Counted from the first letter of the stretch, positions 17,220 through 27,796 are shown. The stretch is 64,000 bases of DNA from CAXQZU01 sp964228555 (GCA_964228555.1 CAXQZU010000059.1:1-64000), one strand, 5' to 3'. The notes: generated by a model from the letters alone, not told the origin. Numbers and translations are program-made.

Positions 17220-18733
17220 TAGCGGTTGTCCCTGCGCAGCTGGGAGAGCCAGTCGAGCGCCGCGGGCTCCTTGCCGCCCAGCGCCGCGTAGCGCTCCATC
17301 CACGTGCGCGCCTCGCGCAGCTGCCCGAGGTGGAGCCCCCGGACGACGGCCAGCAGGTAGCAGGGATCGGGATCCTCGGGCACCAGCGTGGTGACGGCCT
17401 CGAGTTCCTCGGCCGCTTCCGTGTACTGGCGATCCTCCACCAGCGCATGCGCGTAGAGCTCGCGCGCCCGCCCGTCCCGGGGGAAGCGCTGCGCCGCGCC
17501 GCGGTAGACGAGCAGGGCCTCCTTGGGGTCGCCCAGGCGCCGCAGCGCGGCCGCCAGCGCGAAGCGGTAGTCGCTGCGCTCGGGATCGGCCTTGATCGCC
17601 CGCTGGTAGGCCACCCCCGCCGCGCGCGGGTCGCCCAGCCCATCCTCGGCCAGGCCACGCAGGAACCACAGGCGCGCATCGTCCTCGTGCGCCTCCAACG
17701 CGCTGCTCACCACCTGCCGGGCCTCCTCCGCGCGGCCGATCTCGACCAGCAACGCCCCCAGCTGCAGCGCCACCCCTTGGTGCGTCCGGTGCACGGCATG
17801 CGCACGGCGCAGCGCGTCCAGCGCCAGCCGCTGCCCGTCGATGCGCTTGAGCTCGGCGGCCACGGCGGCGACCTGGCCGGGATCCTGGCCCGCGAGGCGC
17901 AGCGCGCGCTGGTAGGCGCGACGCGCCTCGTCGGGGCTGCCCGAGAGCGCCAGCGCCGTGCCCCAGTAGAGCTGCGCCACGCCCGAGCGCGGCACGAGCA
18001 GCAAGGTGTCGCGTGCCACGCGCAGGGCATCGGGCACGCGGCCGCGACGCAACAGCAAGTCGGTGAGCGCGATGCGCGTGGGCACCTGCCGCGGCTCCAG
18101 TGCGAGGGCACCCTCGTAGGCCGTGATGGCACGGTCCGTGTCGCCGCGCCGCAAGTAGAGCCAGCCCAGCAGCGCATACGCCTCGTAGCCGGGGTCCAGG
18201 CGCAGCACGTAGCCCGCCGCCTGCAGCGCGCCGTCCAGGGCCCCCAGCTCCGCCTCGCGCCGGGCCACGGCGAACCACGCGGCCGCCACCTGCTGGCGAT
18301 CGCTGGCCGGCAGGCCGAGGCGCTGGCCCGCCAGCTCGCGCATCTCCGCGGCTCCAGCGGCGTTGCGTTGCGCGCGGGCGCGCAGGAAGCGCAGCCCCGC
18401 GTGCCCCGGATTGGAGGCCAGCAGCTGGGCGAACACGCGCTCCACTGCCTCGGCGGGCATCGCGCGAGCGAGGCGGTCCTGCACGGCCAGTCCCGCGCGC
18501 AGGTCGGCCAGCATCGAGTGCAGGTCGTCGGCGCTCAGGCGCGCTGGAGCGGCCGGCACCGAGCGCGGGGCCGGGGCGGGCGGCGAGGACTCCTCGGCGG
18601 CCGCAGGGATCGCGCGCGCCAGGGCCAGTGCAAGCAGCAACGCCACGCCGTGAAACGCCACGCCGTGAAGCGGCAGGGAGTGGCGCCGACCGGGCCCGGG
18701 GGCCCGCGGGCACGGAGTGACCTGCGACGGCAT
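17219..18733 (-). CDS. exported TPR-repeat protein
   Basis: A 504-aa protein from ATG 18733, chosen because a GGGAG stretch lies upstream and a signal peptide (about 17-47) follows; an upstream in-frame ATG at 18880 would add 49 residues with no signal character. From about residue 110 to the end there are many tetratricopeptide repeats (for example YALLGWLYLRRGDTDRAITAYEGAL near 185, then units about every 34 residues). Such proteins scaffold complexes in the periplasm. It is coupled to the degenerate metallopeptidase-like gene that overlaps its stop. A perfect 15-bp tandem duplication lies within the signal peptide. Confidence 0.8.
   Translation of the reverse strand: MPSQVTPCPRAPGPGRRHSLPLHGVAFHGVALLLALALARAIPAAAEESSPPAPAPRSVPAAPARLSADDLHSMLADLRAGLAVQDRLARAMPAEAVERVFAQLLASNPGHAGLRFLRARAQRNAAGAAEMRELAGQRLGLPASDRQQVAAAWFAVARREAELGALDGALQAAGYVLRLDPGYEAYALLGWLYLRRGDTDRAITAYEGALALEPRQVPTRIALTDLLLRRGRVPDALRVARDTLLLVPRSGVAQLYWGTALALSGSPDEARRAYQRALRLAGQDPGQVAAVAAELKRIDGQRLALDALRRAHAVHRTHQGVALQLGALLVEIGRAEEARQVVSSALEAHEDDARLWFLRGLAEDGLGDPRAAGVAYQRAIKADPERSDYRFALAAALRRLGDPKEALLVYRGAAQRFPRDGRARELYAHALVEDRQYTEAAEELEAVTTLVPEDPDPCYLLAVVRGLHLGQLREARTWMERYAALGGKEPAALDWLSQLRRDNR
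18639..18668. repeat. 15-bp perfect tandem duplication
   Basis: The unit AACGCCACGCCGTGA occurs twice without a gap, inside the signal-peptide region of the TPR gene. It is five codons long, so the frame is kept and the peptide reads LHGVA-FHGVA. Its perfection suggests recent slippage. Confidence 0.9.
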
Positions 18734-18829
18734 GACTCTGCTCACTCCCTCATTGAACCCGAAGCGGCACGCGCGCGCACCGTGGGCCCACCCACCGCGT
18801 GGAGCACGATCCTCACGCGCCACGAAACA

Positions 18830-18867
18830 GCGCGGGCTCCGCGGTCGCAGGTCCGCGGAGCCCGCGC
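18830..18867. terminator. strong hairpin terminator
   Basis: A perfect 15-bp stem (18830-18844 with 18853-18867) around an 8-base loop lies 31 bases beyond the stop of the minus-strand Pro/Gly-rich gene. On that strand it is followed by CTGTTTC, a weak T-tract. It separates the gene from the TPR gene that follows. Confidence 0.75.
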
Positions 18868-18898
18868 GGATCGCTGCCATCGCAGCGACCCCAGGGCA

Positions 18899-20230
18899 CT
18901 ACTTCTTGGCCGGCGCCTTGCCGTTGCCGGGCGGAGGCGCGAGCTTGGCCAGGGCCTCGCGCAGCGCGCGCTCGAGCTCGGCCACCCAAGCCTCCCACGC
19001 CTCGGGCGTGGACTCCGTGGGCAGGTCGGGCAGGTCGATCTCCGGGGGCGGAGGCAGCGGCGGGAGCTGGCCCTTGCCACCCATGCCGGGCAGGGGCGGG
19101 AGGTTGCCCAGGCCACCACCCGGGGGCTTGGGCAGCTTGCCAGCGCCGGGCTGGCCCTGGCCGCCGCCCGCAGGCGGGGGCAGCAGTCCGTCGAGGCCCG
19201 GAGGCGGAGGCAGCTGGCCGTCCTCGCCCGGCACCGGGGGCAGGGGGAACTCACCCTCCGGCAGCGGAGGCAGCGGGAACGGGATGTCCCACGGGAAATC
19301 GCCGTCCTCGCCGATCGGGGGCAGCGGAGGCAGCGGAGGCAGGTCGCCCATGCCAGGAGGAGCGGGCGGCTCACCCTGGCCAGGCTCGCCGGGCGCCGGG
19401 TTGCCGTTGCCGGGGTTGCCGGGGTTCAGGTTGCCGTTGCCCTTGCCGTTGTCGTTGCCATTGCCCGGGTTGCCATTGCCGGGGTTGTTGCCGTTGCCCG
19501 GGTTGTTGCCGTTGCCCGGGGGCGGCGGCATGGGCGGCTCGCCGCCGTCACCGCCGGGCGGAGGCGGGAGCTGGTCGTCACCACCGGGCGGCGGGGGCAG
19601 GATGTCCTTGAAGTCGAAGCCGGGCGGGAGGGGGCAGTCGAAGCCCTCGGGCAGCGGCGGCAGCGGGCAGCCATCGCGGCCGGGAGGCGGCAGTTGGCCC
19701 GGCTCGGTGCCGGGGGGAGGCGGCAGGTTGTCGTCGCCACCGGGAGGAGGAGGCGGGGCCGGCATGTCGGCCCAGTCGAAGCCAGGCGGCAGCGGCGGCA
19801 GTCCCTCGCCCTCGCCACCGGGCGCGGGGGGCGGAGGCAGTCGGTCGCGCAGGTCCTTGAGCAGGTCCTTGATCGCGCCCTCGACCAAGTCGATGAGCGT
19901 CTTGTCCCAGCCCGAGGGCAGGCCGCTGAGGGCACCCTTGCCACCCGCGGGCGGCGCGCCGGCCGGAGGCATGGCAGGCGGGGGCGGAAGCCCGGGCAAG
20001 CCCTTGGCCTCGCCCGACTTGCCGTCCTTCTTGGGCTCGCCCGCCTTGGGCAGGCCCGGCAGCGGGGGCAGCTTGAAGCCACCGCCGGAGGGGCCACCAT
20101 TGCCACCGCCGATGGGCGGCAGGGGCGGCATGCCCGGACCCTCGGCGCGCGCCAGCGGCGCAGCCAGGCTGGAGACGAGGCTGGCCGCCACGAAGGCGCC
20201 CACCAGCCGCTTGTGCGTGGAGATCGTCAT
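18899..20230 (-). CDS. Pro/Gly-rich secreted low-complexity protein
   Basis: A 443-aa protein from ATG 20230 with GGAGG six bases upstream. A clear signal peptide ends at Ala-Arg-Ala (about residue 29). Almost all the rest is low complexity: PPLPP and PPPPG blocks alternate with Gly-rich turns, and a central stretch (about 240-285) repeats the unit PGNGN with Asn and Lys variants. Only two short ordered parts are visible, about 95-130 (around Trp-Asp-Lys-Thr-Leu) and the C-terminal 50 residues, which form an amphipathic helix (PEAWEAWVAELERALREAL). No cysteines or catalytic motif. It is likely an extracellular or wall-associated structural protein, function unknown. Strong terminator downstream. 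Confidence 0.7.
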   Translation of the reverse strand: MTISTHKRLVGAFVAASLVSSLAAPLARAEGPGMPPLPPIGGGNGGPSGGGFKLPPLPGLPKAGEPKKDGKSGEAKGLPGLPPPPAMPPAGAPPAGGKGALSGLPSGWDKTLIDLVEGAIKDLLKDLRDRLPPPPAPGGEGEGLPPLPPGFDWADMPAPPPPPGGDDNLPPPPGTEPGQLPPPGRDGCPLPPLPEGFDCPLPPGFDFKDILPPPPGGDDQLPPPPGGDGGEPPMPPPPGNGNNPGNGNNPGNGNPGNGNDNGKGNGNLNPGNPGNGNPAPGEPGQGEPPAPPGMGDLPPLPPLPPIGEDGDFPWDIPFPLPPLPEGEFPLPPVPGEDGQLPPPPGLDGLLPPPAGGGQGQPGAGKLPKPPGGGLGNLPPLPGMGGKGQLPPLPPPPEIDLPDLPTESTPEAWEAWVAELERALREALAKLAPPPGNGKAPAKK

Positions 20231-20377
20231 GCTCTGCCTCCGCCCCGAGGCGTACAGCCCGGGGAGCGGCGATCCTGAAGCACGCGCCGTGCCGCGCAAG
20301 CAGGGCTTCCACCGGAGCCTTTGAAGGCCATTTCTGGCCCTCAGAAGGTGCTCCACGCCCTGCCGCAGGCCAAGGCC

Positions 20378-20393
20378 CGGCAACTTCTTGCCG
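20378..20393. terminator. small hairpin after the NtrC-type gene
   Basis: CGGCAA and TTGCCG pair around a 4-base loop, ten bases beyond the stop of the minus-strand regulator gene. On that strand the loop reads GAAG. A following T-run is absent. It may be a terminator for the regulator operon. The surrounding 20231-20402 gap holds no gene. Confidence 0.35.
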
Positions 20394-20402
20394 ACCGGTC
20401 CG

Positions 20403-21796
<1,394 letters not shown>

Positions 21797-21800
<4 letters not shown>

Positions 21801-23386
21801 GCAGCACCTCCCGCGCCGGCAGGCCCCGCCGCCGCCGGCAGCCACACGCGCACCTCGGCCCCGCCGCCGGGCGGGTTGCGCAGCTGCATGCGGCCGCCCA
21901 GTCCCTCCACGATGCGCCGCGCCAGGAACAGGCCCAGGCCATGGCCCTGCGCACGGCCCGAGGTGCCCAGCGCGCCGCCTTGCTCGAGGACCAGCGAGGG
22001 GAAGCCGCTGCCCTCGTCGCGCACGGCGAGGGTCACGCCCTCGCCCTCGGCGGCCCAGGACACGCGCACCGTGCTGCCGGCCGGCGCCGCCTGCAGGGCG
22101 TTGCGCACGAGGTTGCGCAAGGCGCGGTCCAGCACGGCCACGCGCGCCGGCACGGTGCGCCCCCGGGCTTCCGATGCCACCTCCAGCGCCAGCGAGGCGG
22201 GCGGCCCCTCGGCGCGCAGCTCGTCGAGGCTGCGCTCGAGTCGCGCCACGTCGTAGGCCTCGCCGGCGCGGGCCTCCATCGGCGTGGCCACGCTCAGGAA
22301 CGACTCCAGCGAGGTGCGCACGCGCCCCAGCGTGGCCTTCACGCGCGCCACGTCGGCCTCGGCCGCAGGCCCCGCGGCGCGACGCACGCCCTCCAGCTGC
22401 AGGACCAGCGCATTGAGCGGGTTGCTCACCTCGTGGACGAAGAGGCCGGTGAGCACGCCCATCTCGGCCAGGCGCTGCTGCTCGCGCTCCGTGGCCTGCG
22501 CGCGTGCCTCTCGCGCGCGCTCGGCACGCACGCGCAGCCCCAGCAGCAACGCGCTGCCCAGCGCTGCCACCACGGCCAGGCCCCCGCCGACCAGCACCCG
22601 CGCGCGCTCCTGCCCCACCACCGTGTCCACGCGCGCGCTGGAGAGCCACAGCTCCCACTGCGCCTCCGGGCCCGCGGGCCCCTGCACCGCGATGTCGCCC
22701 TCCGCGGGCGGATCCCCGGCCCCGGCCACGAGATCCTCGCCGCGGCGCAGCGTGACGCGGCGCACGTCCGGCAGGCGGGCCAAGCCCTCGAGCAGCGCCT
22801 GCACGCCCATCCCCCGCTGCGCCTCCTCCAGGTGGTCGGCGGCAGCCGACAGCAGCAACGCGCCCCCGTCGCTGGTGCGCAGCGCTGCGTACAGGCGGTG
22901 CGCCGTCGCGAAGGCGTTGAGGCGCAGCCCGCTGGTCGCCTCCTCGCGCCCCGGCGGGAGCAGCTCACGCACGGTGGACTGCTCCTGGCTCGAGGCGGGC
23001 TCCGGACGCTGCGTGCGCGGCTCTGCCGCGGGCGCGTCACGCTCGCAGGCCAGCACGGGCTCGCCCGCGCGGTCGAGCAGCACGAGCCGCCCGACGCGCT
23101 CCTCGTCCACGAGTCGCTGCAGGCGGCCGGCCACCGGGCCCAGTGGCAGGGCCAGCTCGAGACGCGCCCGGCGCCCGACGCCAAGCAGGCGCGACTGCTC
23201 GCGCGCGACGGACTCGCCTGCGCGCAGCAGGGCCTCGTCGAGCGCCGCCTGCATGACGGGCACCAACGCCTTGCCGCGTCCCTCCAGCTCGGCACGCGCA
23301 GCCACGCCGGCACCGCGCCACGCCAGCCACGTGATGGCGCTGGCTGCGAGGGCCAGGGCCACGAGCAGGAAGGGCGCCAGCCGCAT
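21797..23386 (-). CDS. membrane sensor histidine kinase
   Basis: A 529-aa protein. An N-terminal membrane helix (5-24) and a second one (about 268-288) enclose a roughly 240-residue extracytoplasmic sensor with no recognised fold. The H-box is FVHEVSNPLNALVLQ (His near 320), an NtrB-like variant. The ATPase domain shows the N-box LVRNALQAAP, G1 DEGSGFP and G2 GHGLGLFLARRIVEGLGG. It is the cognate kinase of the NtrC-type regulator, whose start overlaps its stop. ATG 23386 lacks a Shine-Dalgarno; a TAGACT box formed partly by the stop of the upstream YkgJ gene ends eight bases before it. The signal sensed is unknown. Confidence 0.92.
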
Positions 23387-23394
23387 GGGCCGCG

Positions 23395-23400
23395 AGTCTA
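23395..23400 (-). promoter_or_regulatory. TANNNT box of the histidine kinase gene
   Basis: TAGACT on the minus strand, eight bases before ATG 23386; its TAG is the stop of the YkgJ gene. A possible leaderless internal start. Confidence 0.35.
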
Positions 23401-24372
23401 CGCCCGCGGCCCGGCGGGCCGCCGCTCGCGGGCCCAGTCGAGGATGTCGCGGTAGCGGTACGGGATGCCGTGCGCATCATGCAGGGCCTTGATGCGCCGG
23501 TCGTAGGGCTCGTGCACGTCCTCGGGACGGCTGCCGGGGTAGGGGCCGCAGTGGAAGGTGCGGCAGCCCAGCATGCGCCCGACGCGCGCCTTGCACAGCC
23601 GGTCCGGGCCCCACGCCGGGCACTGGCGCGCGTCCTGGTTCACGCGCGGGTCCGGGGCGTGCCGGAAGAACCACTCGGCCTCCAGCGTGCTGGCGTACAG
23701 CCGATGCCCGAAGCGGTCGAAGTCGCAGCAGTCGCCGCTGGCAGCGCAGGTCATCTGGTGGCGCGGCAGCTCGCGCTCGAGCTCGGCGTACACCTGCTCC
23801 AGCGCCTGCAGGGCCGCCTCCCACTGGGCCGCGCTGGGCTCGTCGGCCGACGCCCCGGGGCCGGCCGCGGGCGAGGCCGCAGCTGGGGCCGGCGCGACGC
23901 CGGGCAGGGGCGTGGCTGCGGGCTGCGCGTGCCGCTCGACCAGCGGGGCGGGGTCGCCGGCCAGCAGGCGCCGTATGTCGGCCTCGGGGTAGAGGTCTCC
24001 CTGGCCGATGCCCTCGCAGCGCGCGCCCGTCTCGCGCCACGCGTCCTCGCTCGCCAGCGGTCCCTCCCAGAACGGGAAGGTGGTGCAGGGCACGGGCTTC
24101 ACGGCATAGACGGTGCACTTGCCGTCCTTGAGCAGCACGCAGTCGCCGTTCTTGCGCTCGACCAGCGAGAGGCGACGCCCGACGCGTCGCACGTGCATGC
24201 GCATGAAGCGCGCCACGGGCATGGCCAGGTGGCGCGCCATGCGCTCGATCTCCTCGTCCGTGACCCAGACGAAGCCCGGCGCTCCCGTGCAGCAGTGGCC
24301 GCAGGCCGTGCAGCGGAAGCGCAGCCCCTCGCGCCACCAGGGCTCGTCGTCCGGACGCGGGCGGCGTGCCAT
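23398..24372 (-). CDS. YkgJ-family protein with two cysteine clusters
   Basis: A 324-aa cytoplasmic protein. The N-terminal part (20-125) has the YkgJ signature: CTACGHCCTG, then GDCVLLKDGKCTVYAVKPVPCTTFPFWEG, giving a likely metal or Fe-S site. A Pro/Ala-rich linker (about 145-185) leads to a second cysteine-rich domain (about 205-300) with CAASGDCCDFDRFGH, CPAW and CKARVGRMLGCRTFHC. Most YkgJ proteins carry only one cluster. It lies between the Ser/Thr kinase (three bases before its start) and the sensor kinase, so it is probably in a signalling operon. The function of the family is not established. Confidence 0.85.
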   Translation of the reverse strand: MARRPRPDDEPWWREGLRFRCTACGHCCTGAPGFVWVTDEEIERMARHLAMPVARFMRMHVRRVGRRLSLVERKNGDCVLLKDGKCTVYAVKPVPCTTFPFWEGPLASEDAWRETGARCEGIGQGDLYPEADIRRLLAGDPAPLVERHAQPAATPLPGVAPAPAAASPAAGPGASADEPSAAQWEAALQALEQVYAELERELPRHQMTCAASGDCCDFDRFGHRLYASTLEAEWFFRHAPDPRVNQDARQCPAWGPDRLCKARVGRMLGCRTFHCGPYPGSRPEDVHEPYDRRIKALHDAHGIPYRYRDILDWARERRPAGPRA

Positions 24373-24375
24373 GGC

Positions 24376-26166
24376 CTAGGAAGGCCGCTTGTGCTTCGGC
24401 ACCGGGGCCTTGCCCGCGAAGGGATTGGGCTTCTTGGCAGCATCGCCAGGCGGCGTGGACGCTGCAGGCTTGGGCGCGGGCGCCTCGGCGGGCGCGGCCT
24501 TCGGCGCGGGCGCGGGCGCAGCCACGGGCGGGGCGGCAGGCGGCGCAGGCGGCGTGACGGGGCGCGGGGCGGCCGCGGGCGCGGCGGGCGGCCTCGAAAC
24601 CGGCGCGGGGGCCGGCGCGGGGGCCGGGGCCGCGGGACGCACGACAGGCATCACGCTCGGCGCGGCCGCCGGCGACGCGGGCCTGGCTGCGGCAGGGGCA
24701 GGGGCGGCCGGCACCAGCGGCTTCACCACCGGCGCAGGCGGCCGCGGCATGGGAGCGACGGGCTTGGCCACCGGCGCAGCACCCGGCGTTGCCAGCGGTC
24801 GCGCCAGCGGCGGCACGCTGGGCGCGACCGGGCGAGCCGTGGGCACGCCACCGGGCGGCGCTGCAGCGGGCGGCTTGGCCGCCCCGCCGAGGCCCGGCAC
24901 CACCGGCTTGGCCACCGGGGCCGCGCCCAGCGCGGGCTTGGGAGCACCGGCAGGCGCCGAGGGCGGGCGCGCGCCGCCGACACCGCCCGGCACGGGTGCG
25001 CCCGGCTTCACGGGCGCGACCGGCTTGAGGACGGGCACGCCCGGCTTGCCCCCCACGGCCGTCTTGGCCGCGGGCGCGCCCTTGCCCAGCGGCGCAGCCA
25101 CGGGCAGCACGCGCGGCGGCTCGCCAAGGTCCACCGCCACCATCCCGCCGGGCAGGTAGCCCTTGATCTCGCGGATCAGGTCCTTCATCGACGCGAAGCG
25201 GTCCTCGCGCTCCTTGGCCGTCATCTTCGCGATGAAGAAGTGCAGCTCCGGCGAGACACGGCGGTTCTTGACCTTGGCCTGGTCCATCGAGCCCATGACC
25301 TGCTTGGCCATGACCTCTTCCTGGCTTTCGCCCTGGAAGGGCACCTCGCCCACGACCATCTGGTAGAGCGACACGCCCAGGCTGTAGACGTCGGTGCGCG
25401 CGTCGAGATCGGTGCGCCCGCGAGCCTGCTCGGGCGAGACGTACTCCACCGTGCCCACCGTGCTGGCCTCGCTGCCGGGCGTGGACTCGCTGCGCACCTG
25501 CCGGCCCACGAGGCCCAGGTCGATCAGGCGCGCCCGCCCGTCGGGCGTCACCATCACGTTGGCGGGCTTCATGTCGCGGTGCAGCAGGCCCTGCCCGTGC
25601 AGGTAGTCGAGGGCCTCCGCCACCTGCAGCGTGATCGACAGCGCCTCGTCCTTGCCCAGGAAGCCGCGCCGCTCGATCACCTGCTGCACCGTGGAGCCGC
25701 CGATGAGGTCCATCGAGAACCAGCGCAAGCCACCCGACTCGCCCGCCTCGTAGGCCGTCACGATGCCGGGGTGGCTCAGGCGCATCAGGAGGCGCGCCTC
25801 CTCGGCGAAGCGCTCGCCGAAGTCGCGGCGCAGCGCCACCAGCGGCTTGAGCACCTTGAGCGCGACGTGTGCGCCCGTGAGGCGCTGCGTCGCGGCGTAC
25901 ACCGTGCACTGGCCGCCCTCGCCGACCACGCCCGTCACCTGGTAGCCGGGGAAGGGTTGCGTCTGCTCGGGCCCCGGCCCGCCCAGCGCATCCAGCGCGC
26001 CCGTCGGCACCAGTCCCATGCGGTAGAGCGTCTCGCCCAGCGTCACGGCCTGGCCCTGCTTGGCCAGCTCCGCCTGCTCGGTGAGGGCACGACGGATCTG
26101 GGGCTCGTCCAGCACGCGGGCCGCGTGCAGCATCTTGGCCAGGTCGAGGTCGACGCGAGTGGGCAC
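24376..26166 (-). CDS. Ser/Thr protein kinase with long Pro/Ala-rich tail
   Basis: A 596-aa protein starting at GTG 26166 (no good Shine-Dalgarno; ATG at 26133 is an alternative). Residues 1-65 form a small helical N-terminal domain. The kinase domain (about 75-345) has the Gly-rich loop VGEGGQCTVY, Lys104, the catalytic HRDMKPAN (Asp198) and DLG (Asp216) in place of DFG, then SPEQARG. It should be active: all catalytic residues are present. The last 230 residues are a Pro/Ala/Val/Lys low-complexity chain with repeated APVAKPV and VKP units and no membrane helix, so this kinase is probably soluble and tail-tethered. It precedes the YkgJ gene. Confidence 0.92.
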   Translation of the reverse strand: MPTRVDLDLAKMLHAARVLDEPQIRRALTEQAELAKQGQAVTLGETLYRMGLVPTGALDALGGPGPEQTQPFPGYQVTGVVGEGGQCTVYAATQRLTGAHVALKVLKPLVALRRDFGERFAEEARLLMRLSHPGIVTAYEAGESGGLRWFSMDLIGGSTVQQVIERRGFLGKDEALSITLQVAEALDYLHGQGLLHRDMKPANVMVTPDGRARLIDLGLVGRQVRSESTPGSEASTVGTVEYVSPEQARGRTDLDARTDVYSLGVSLYQMVVGEVPFQGESQEEVMAKQVMGSMDQAKVKNRRVSPELHFFIAKMTAKEREDRFASMKDLIREIKGYLPGGMVAVDLGEPPRVLPVAAPLGKGAPAAKTAVGGKPGVPVLKPVAPVKPGAPVPGGVGGARPPSAPAGAPKPALGAAPVAKPVVPGLGGAAKPPAAAPPGGVPTARPVAPSVPPLARPLATPGAAPVAKPVAPMPRPPAPVVKPLVPAAPAPAAARPASPAAAPSVMPVVRPAAPAPAPAPAPVSRPPAAPAAAPRPVTPPAPPAAPPVAAPAPAPKAAPAEAPAPKPAASTPPGDAAKKPNPFAGKAPVPKHKRPS

Positions 26167-26232
26167 GGGAAGGAGGAGCCGGGTGGGCCAGGGGGGTGGG
26201 GCGGGGCAGGAGGACGCGGCGGCCTGCAGGGC

Positions 26233-27783
26233 CTACAGGGGGCGCAAGGAAGCCAGCACGTCCTCCAGCGCCTGCCTTCCAGCCTCCCACGAGGCCTCCG
26301 GCAGCGCGGCCAAGCAATAGACCACACCCTCACCCCACGGCGCCACCAGCACCTCGGTGTGTACGGGGGTCTCGCGCAGCGTGCCGCCCAACGACAGGCG
26401 CCAGGCCCCGGGCAGCTGGCGCGCCTCGCGGCGCGGCCCCAGCAGCCGCAGGTCGGGGCAGACCTCCCGCAGGCGCTCCAGCAAGGCCGCCTGCTGGGCA
26501 TCCGGGCCGGCGTGGGCGCGGGCCCCCTCGGGGTCCCATTCCACGCGCACGTCGGCGACCAGCAAGGCGCTGGAGAGGCGCGCGACCACGCGCCGGCCGC
26601 TGTCGAGGCCGGAGGCCACGGGGCGGGTGGCCACCCAGTCGCCCGGCGGCAGCACCAGCCGCAGGCCCGCTTCCACCAGCGGGACCTCGCGCACGGCGGC
26701 GGGCACGCTCGCGCCCCGGCCCAGCGCTTCCACGGCACGTGCCTGCGCCGGCGTCGCACCCACCGCCACGACGCCCTCGTCCACGCGATCCTCCAGCACG
26801 GAGAGCCCGCGGTAGCGCGTGACGCGCTGGGCACGCTCCTGCCGCCAGTGCAGCTCGTCCACGCCGCCCTCGCCCGGCTGGACGGAGGCGAAGCCCGCCT
26901 CCACGTCCACGAGCGCGTCTTGCGCGACATCCAGCACGCGCAAGCGCTGCACCCCGGGCACGCGCGGCTCGCGCAGCAGCCGCTCGCGCAACCCGAGCAC
27001 CCCCCACACCTCGCCGGGCAGCGGCTGCTGGCCGGCTCCTTCCTCGGTGCCGCGACGCCAGGACGAGCGCCACGTGCCCTGCTCCACGCGCCCGGTGACC
27101 GCGCGCTCCCACGCCTGCAGGCCGCGCGGCACGGGCGCGAGGCTGTCGGCCTCCGGCCCCTCGGCCTCCGGCTCGCGCAGCTCACGCCACTGCAGGCGCC
27201 GCGGCAGGAAGCGCGCGTCCGTGTCCTCCACGCGCTCGTAGCGGGCGCGCGGGATGCGCTGCCCCTGGGCCAGCTGCACCACCGTCTCCTCGAGGCGGAA
27301 GCCCGACTGCCCGTCGACGCGCAGGCTGCGCAGCACCTCGTGGCGCGTGCCCACCGGCTGGCCGCCGCTGTAGAGCACGAACCAGGCCTCGCGCACCGTC
27401 ACCAGCGCAGGCGGGGCCTCCGGCGTGCCATCCCCGCGCTCGATGCGGCGGATGCGCGAGCGCGGGATGCGGATGCGGCCCAGCCCGCCCGTGCCGGCCG
27501 TGGACACCTCCAGCGTCACCTGCGAGGGATCTTCGTCCACGATCACGCCCTCGAAGCGCTGCTCGTTGTCCAGCACCACCCGGTCAGGGCGCGGCGGCGC
27601 GGCCGGCGCGAGCCCCTCCTCGGCGCGCAGGCGCTCGACGCCCGCTCCCGCCAGCAGCAGGCCTGCCAGCAGCAGGCGCAGCGCGGGCCGGCAGGCCCGG
27701 CCCACGCGTGCGCACGCAGGCCTGCGCGGGGCGCGAGCCCGGTCACCGTGGCGCAGGCGGGTCCTGGTCAGGCCCTCGAGCAT
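26233..27783 (-). CDS. exported protein of unknown function
   Basis: A 516-aa protein from ATG 27783, which has no Shine-Dalgarno but follows a TACCAT box by seven bases. The N-terminus is Arg-rich, followed by a signal or membrane helix (about 34-50). Residues 65-115 form a small beta-barrel-like domain (RVVLDNEQRFEGVIV, then RIRIPRSRIRRIERGD), similar to the SH3-like domain seen near the start of many planctomycete exported proteins. The long remainder is beta-rich with WxxxxR patterns and no catalytic motif. It lies between selB and the Ser/Thr kinase. I do not recognise a family beyond that. Confidence 0.6.
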   Translation of the reverse strand: MLEGLTRTRLRHGDRARAPRRPACARVGRACRPALRLLLAGLLLAGAGVERLRAEEGLAPAAPPRPDRVVLDNEQRFEGVIVDEDPSQVTLEVSTAGTGGLGRIRIPRSRIRRIERGDGTPEAPPALVTVREAWFVLYSGGQPVGTRHEVLRSLRVDGQSGFRLEETVVQLAQGQRIPRARYERVEDTDARFLPRRLQWRELREPEAEGPEADSLAPVPRGLQAWERAVTGRVEQGTWRSSWRRGTEEGAGQQPLPGEVWGVLGLRERLLREPRVPGVQRLRVLDVAQDALVDVEAGFASVQPGEGGVDELHWRQERAQRVTRYRGLSVLEDRVDEGVVAVGATPAQARAVEALGRGASVPAAVREVPLVEAGLRLVLPPGDWVATRPVASGLDSGRRVVARLSSALLVADVRVEWDPEGARAHAGPDAQQAALLERLREVCPDLRLLGPRREARQLPGAWRLSLGGTLRETPVHTEVLVAPWGEGVVYCLAALPEASWEAGRQALEDVLASLRPL

Positions 27784-27790
27784 GCCCCGG

Positions 27791-27796
27791 ATGGTA
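27791..27796 (-). promoter_or_regulatory. TANNNT box of the exported-protein gene
   Basis: TACCAT on the minus strand ends seven bases before ATG 27783, with no Shine-Dalgarno between. A candidate leaderless promoter. Confidence 0.45.

Noticed and set aside
18734..18880. A longer N-terminus for the TPR protein from ATG 18880.
   Set aside because: It would place an Arg-rich stretch before the signal peptide and pass through the region right after the terminator hairpin.
18899..20230. CRISPR or simple DNA repeat in the Pro/Gly-rich gene.
   Set aside because: The repetitions are in-frame codon repeats of GGN, CCN and AAC, with no spacers, and belong to a protein-coding gene.
20231..20402. Two near matches to a sigma-54 -24/-12 promoter upstream of the Pro/Gly-rich gene.
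   Set aside because: The spacing between GG and GC is 11 and 9 bases, not 10, so neither would be used.
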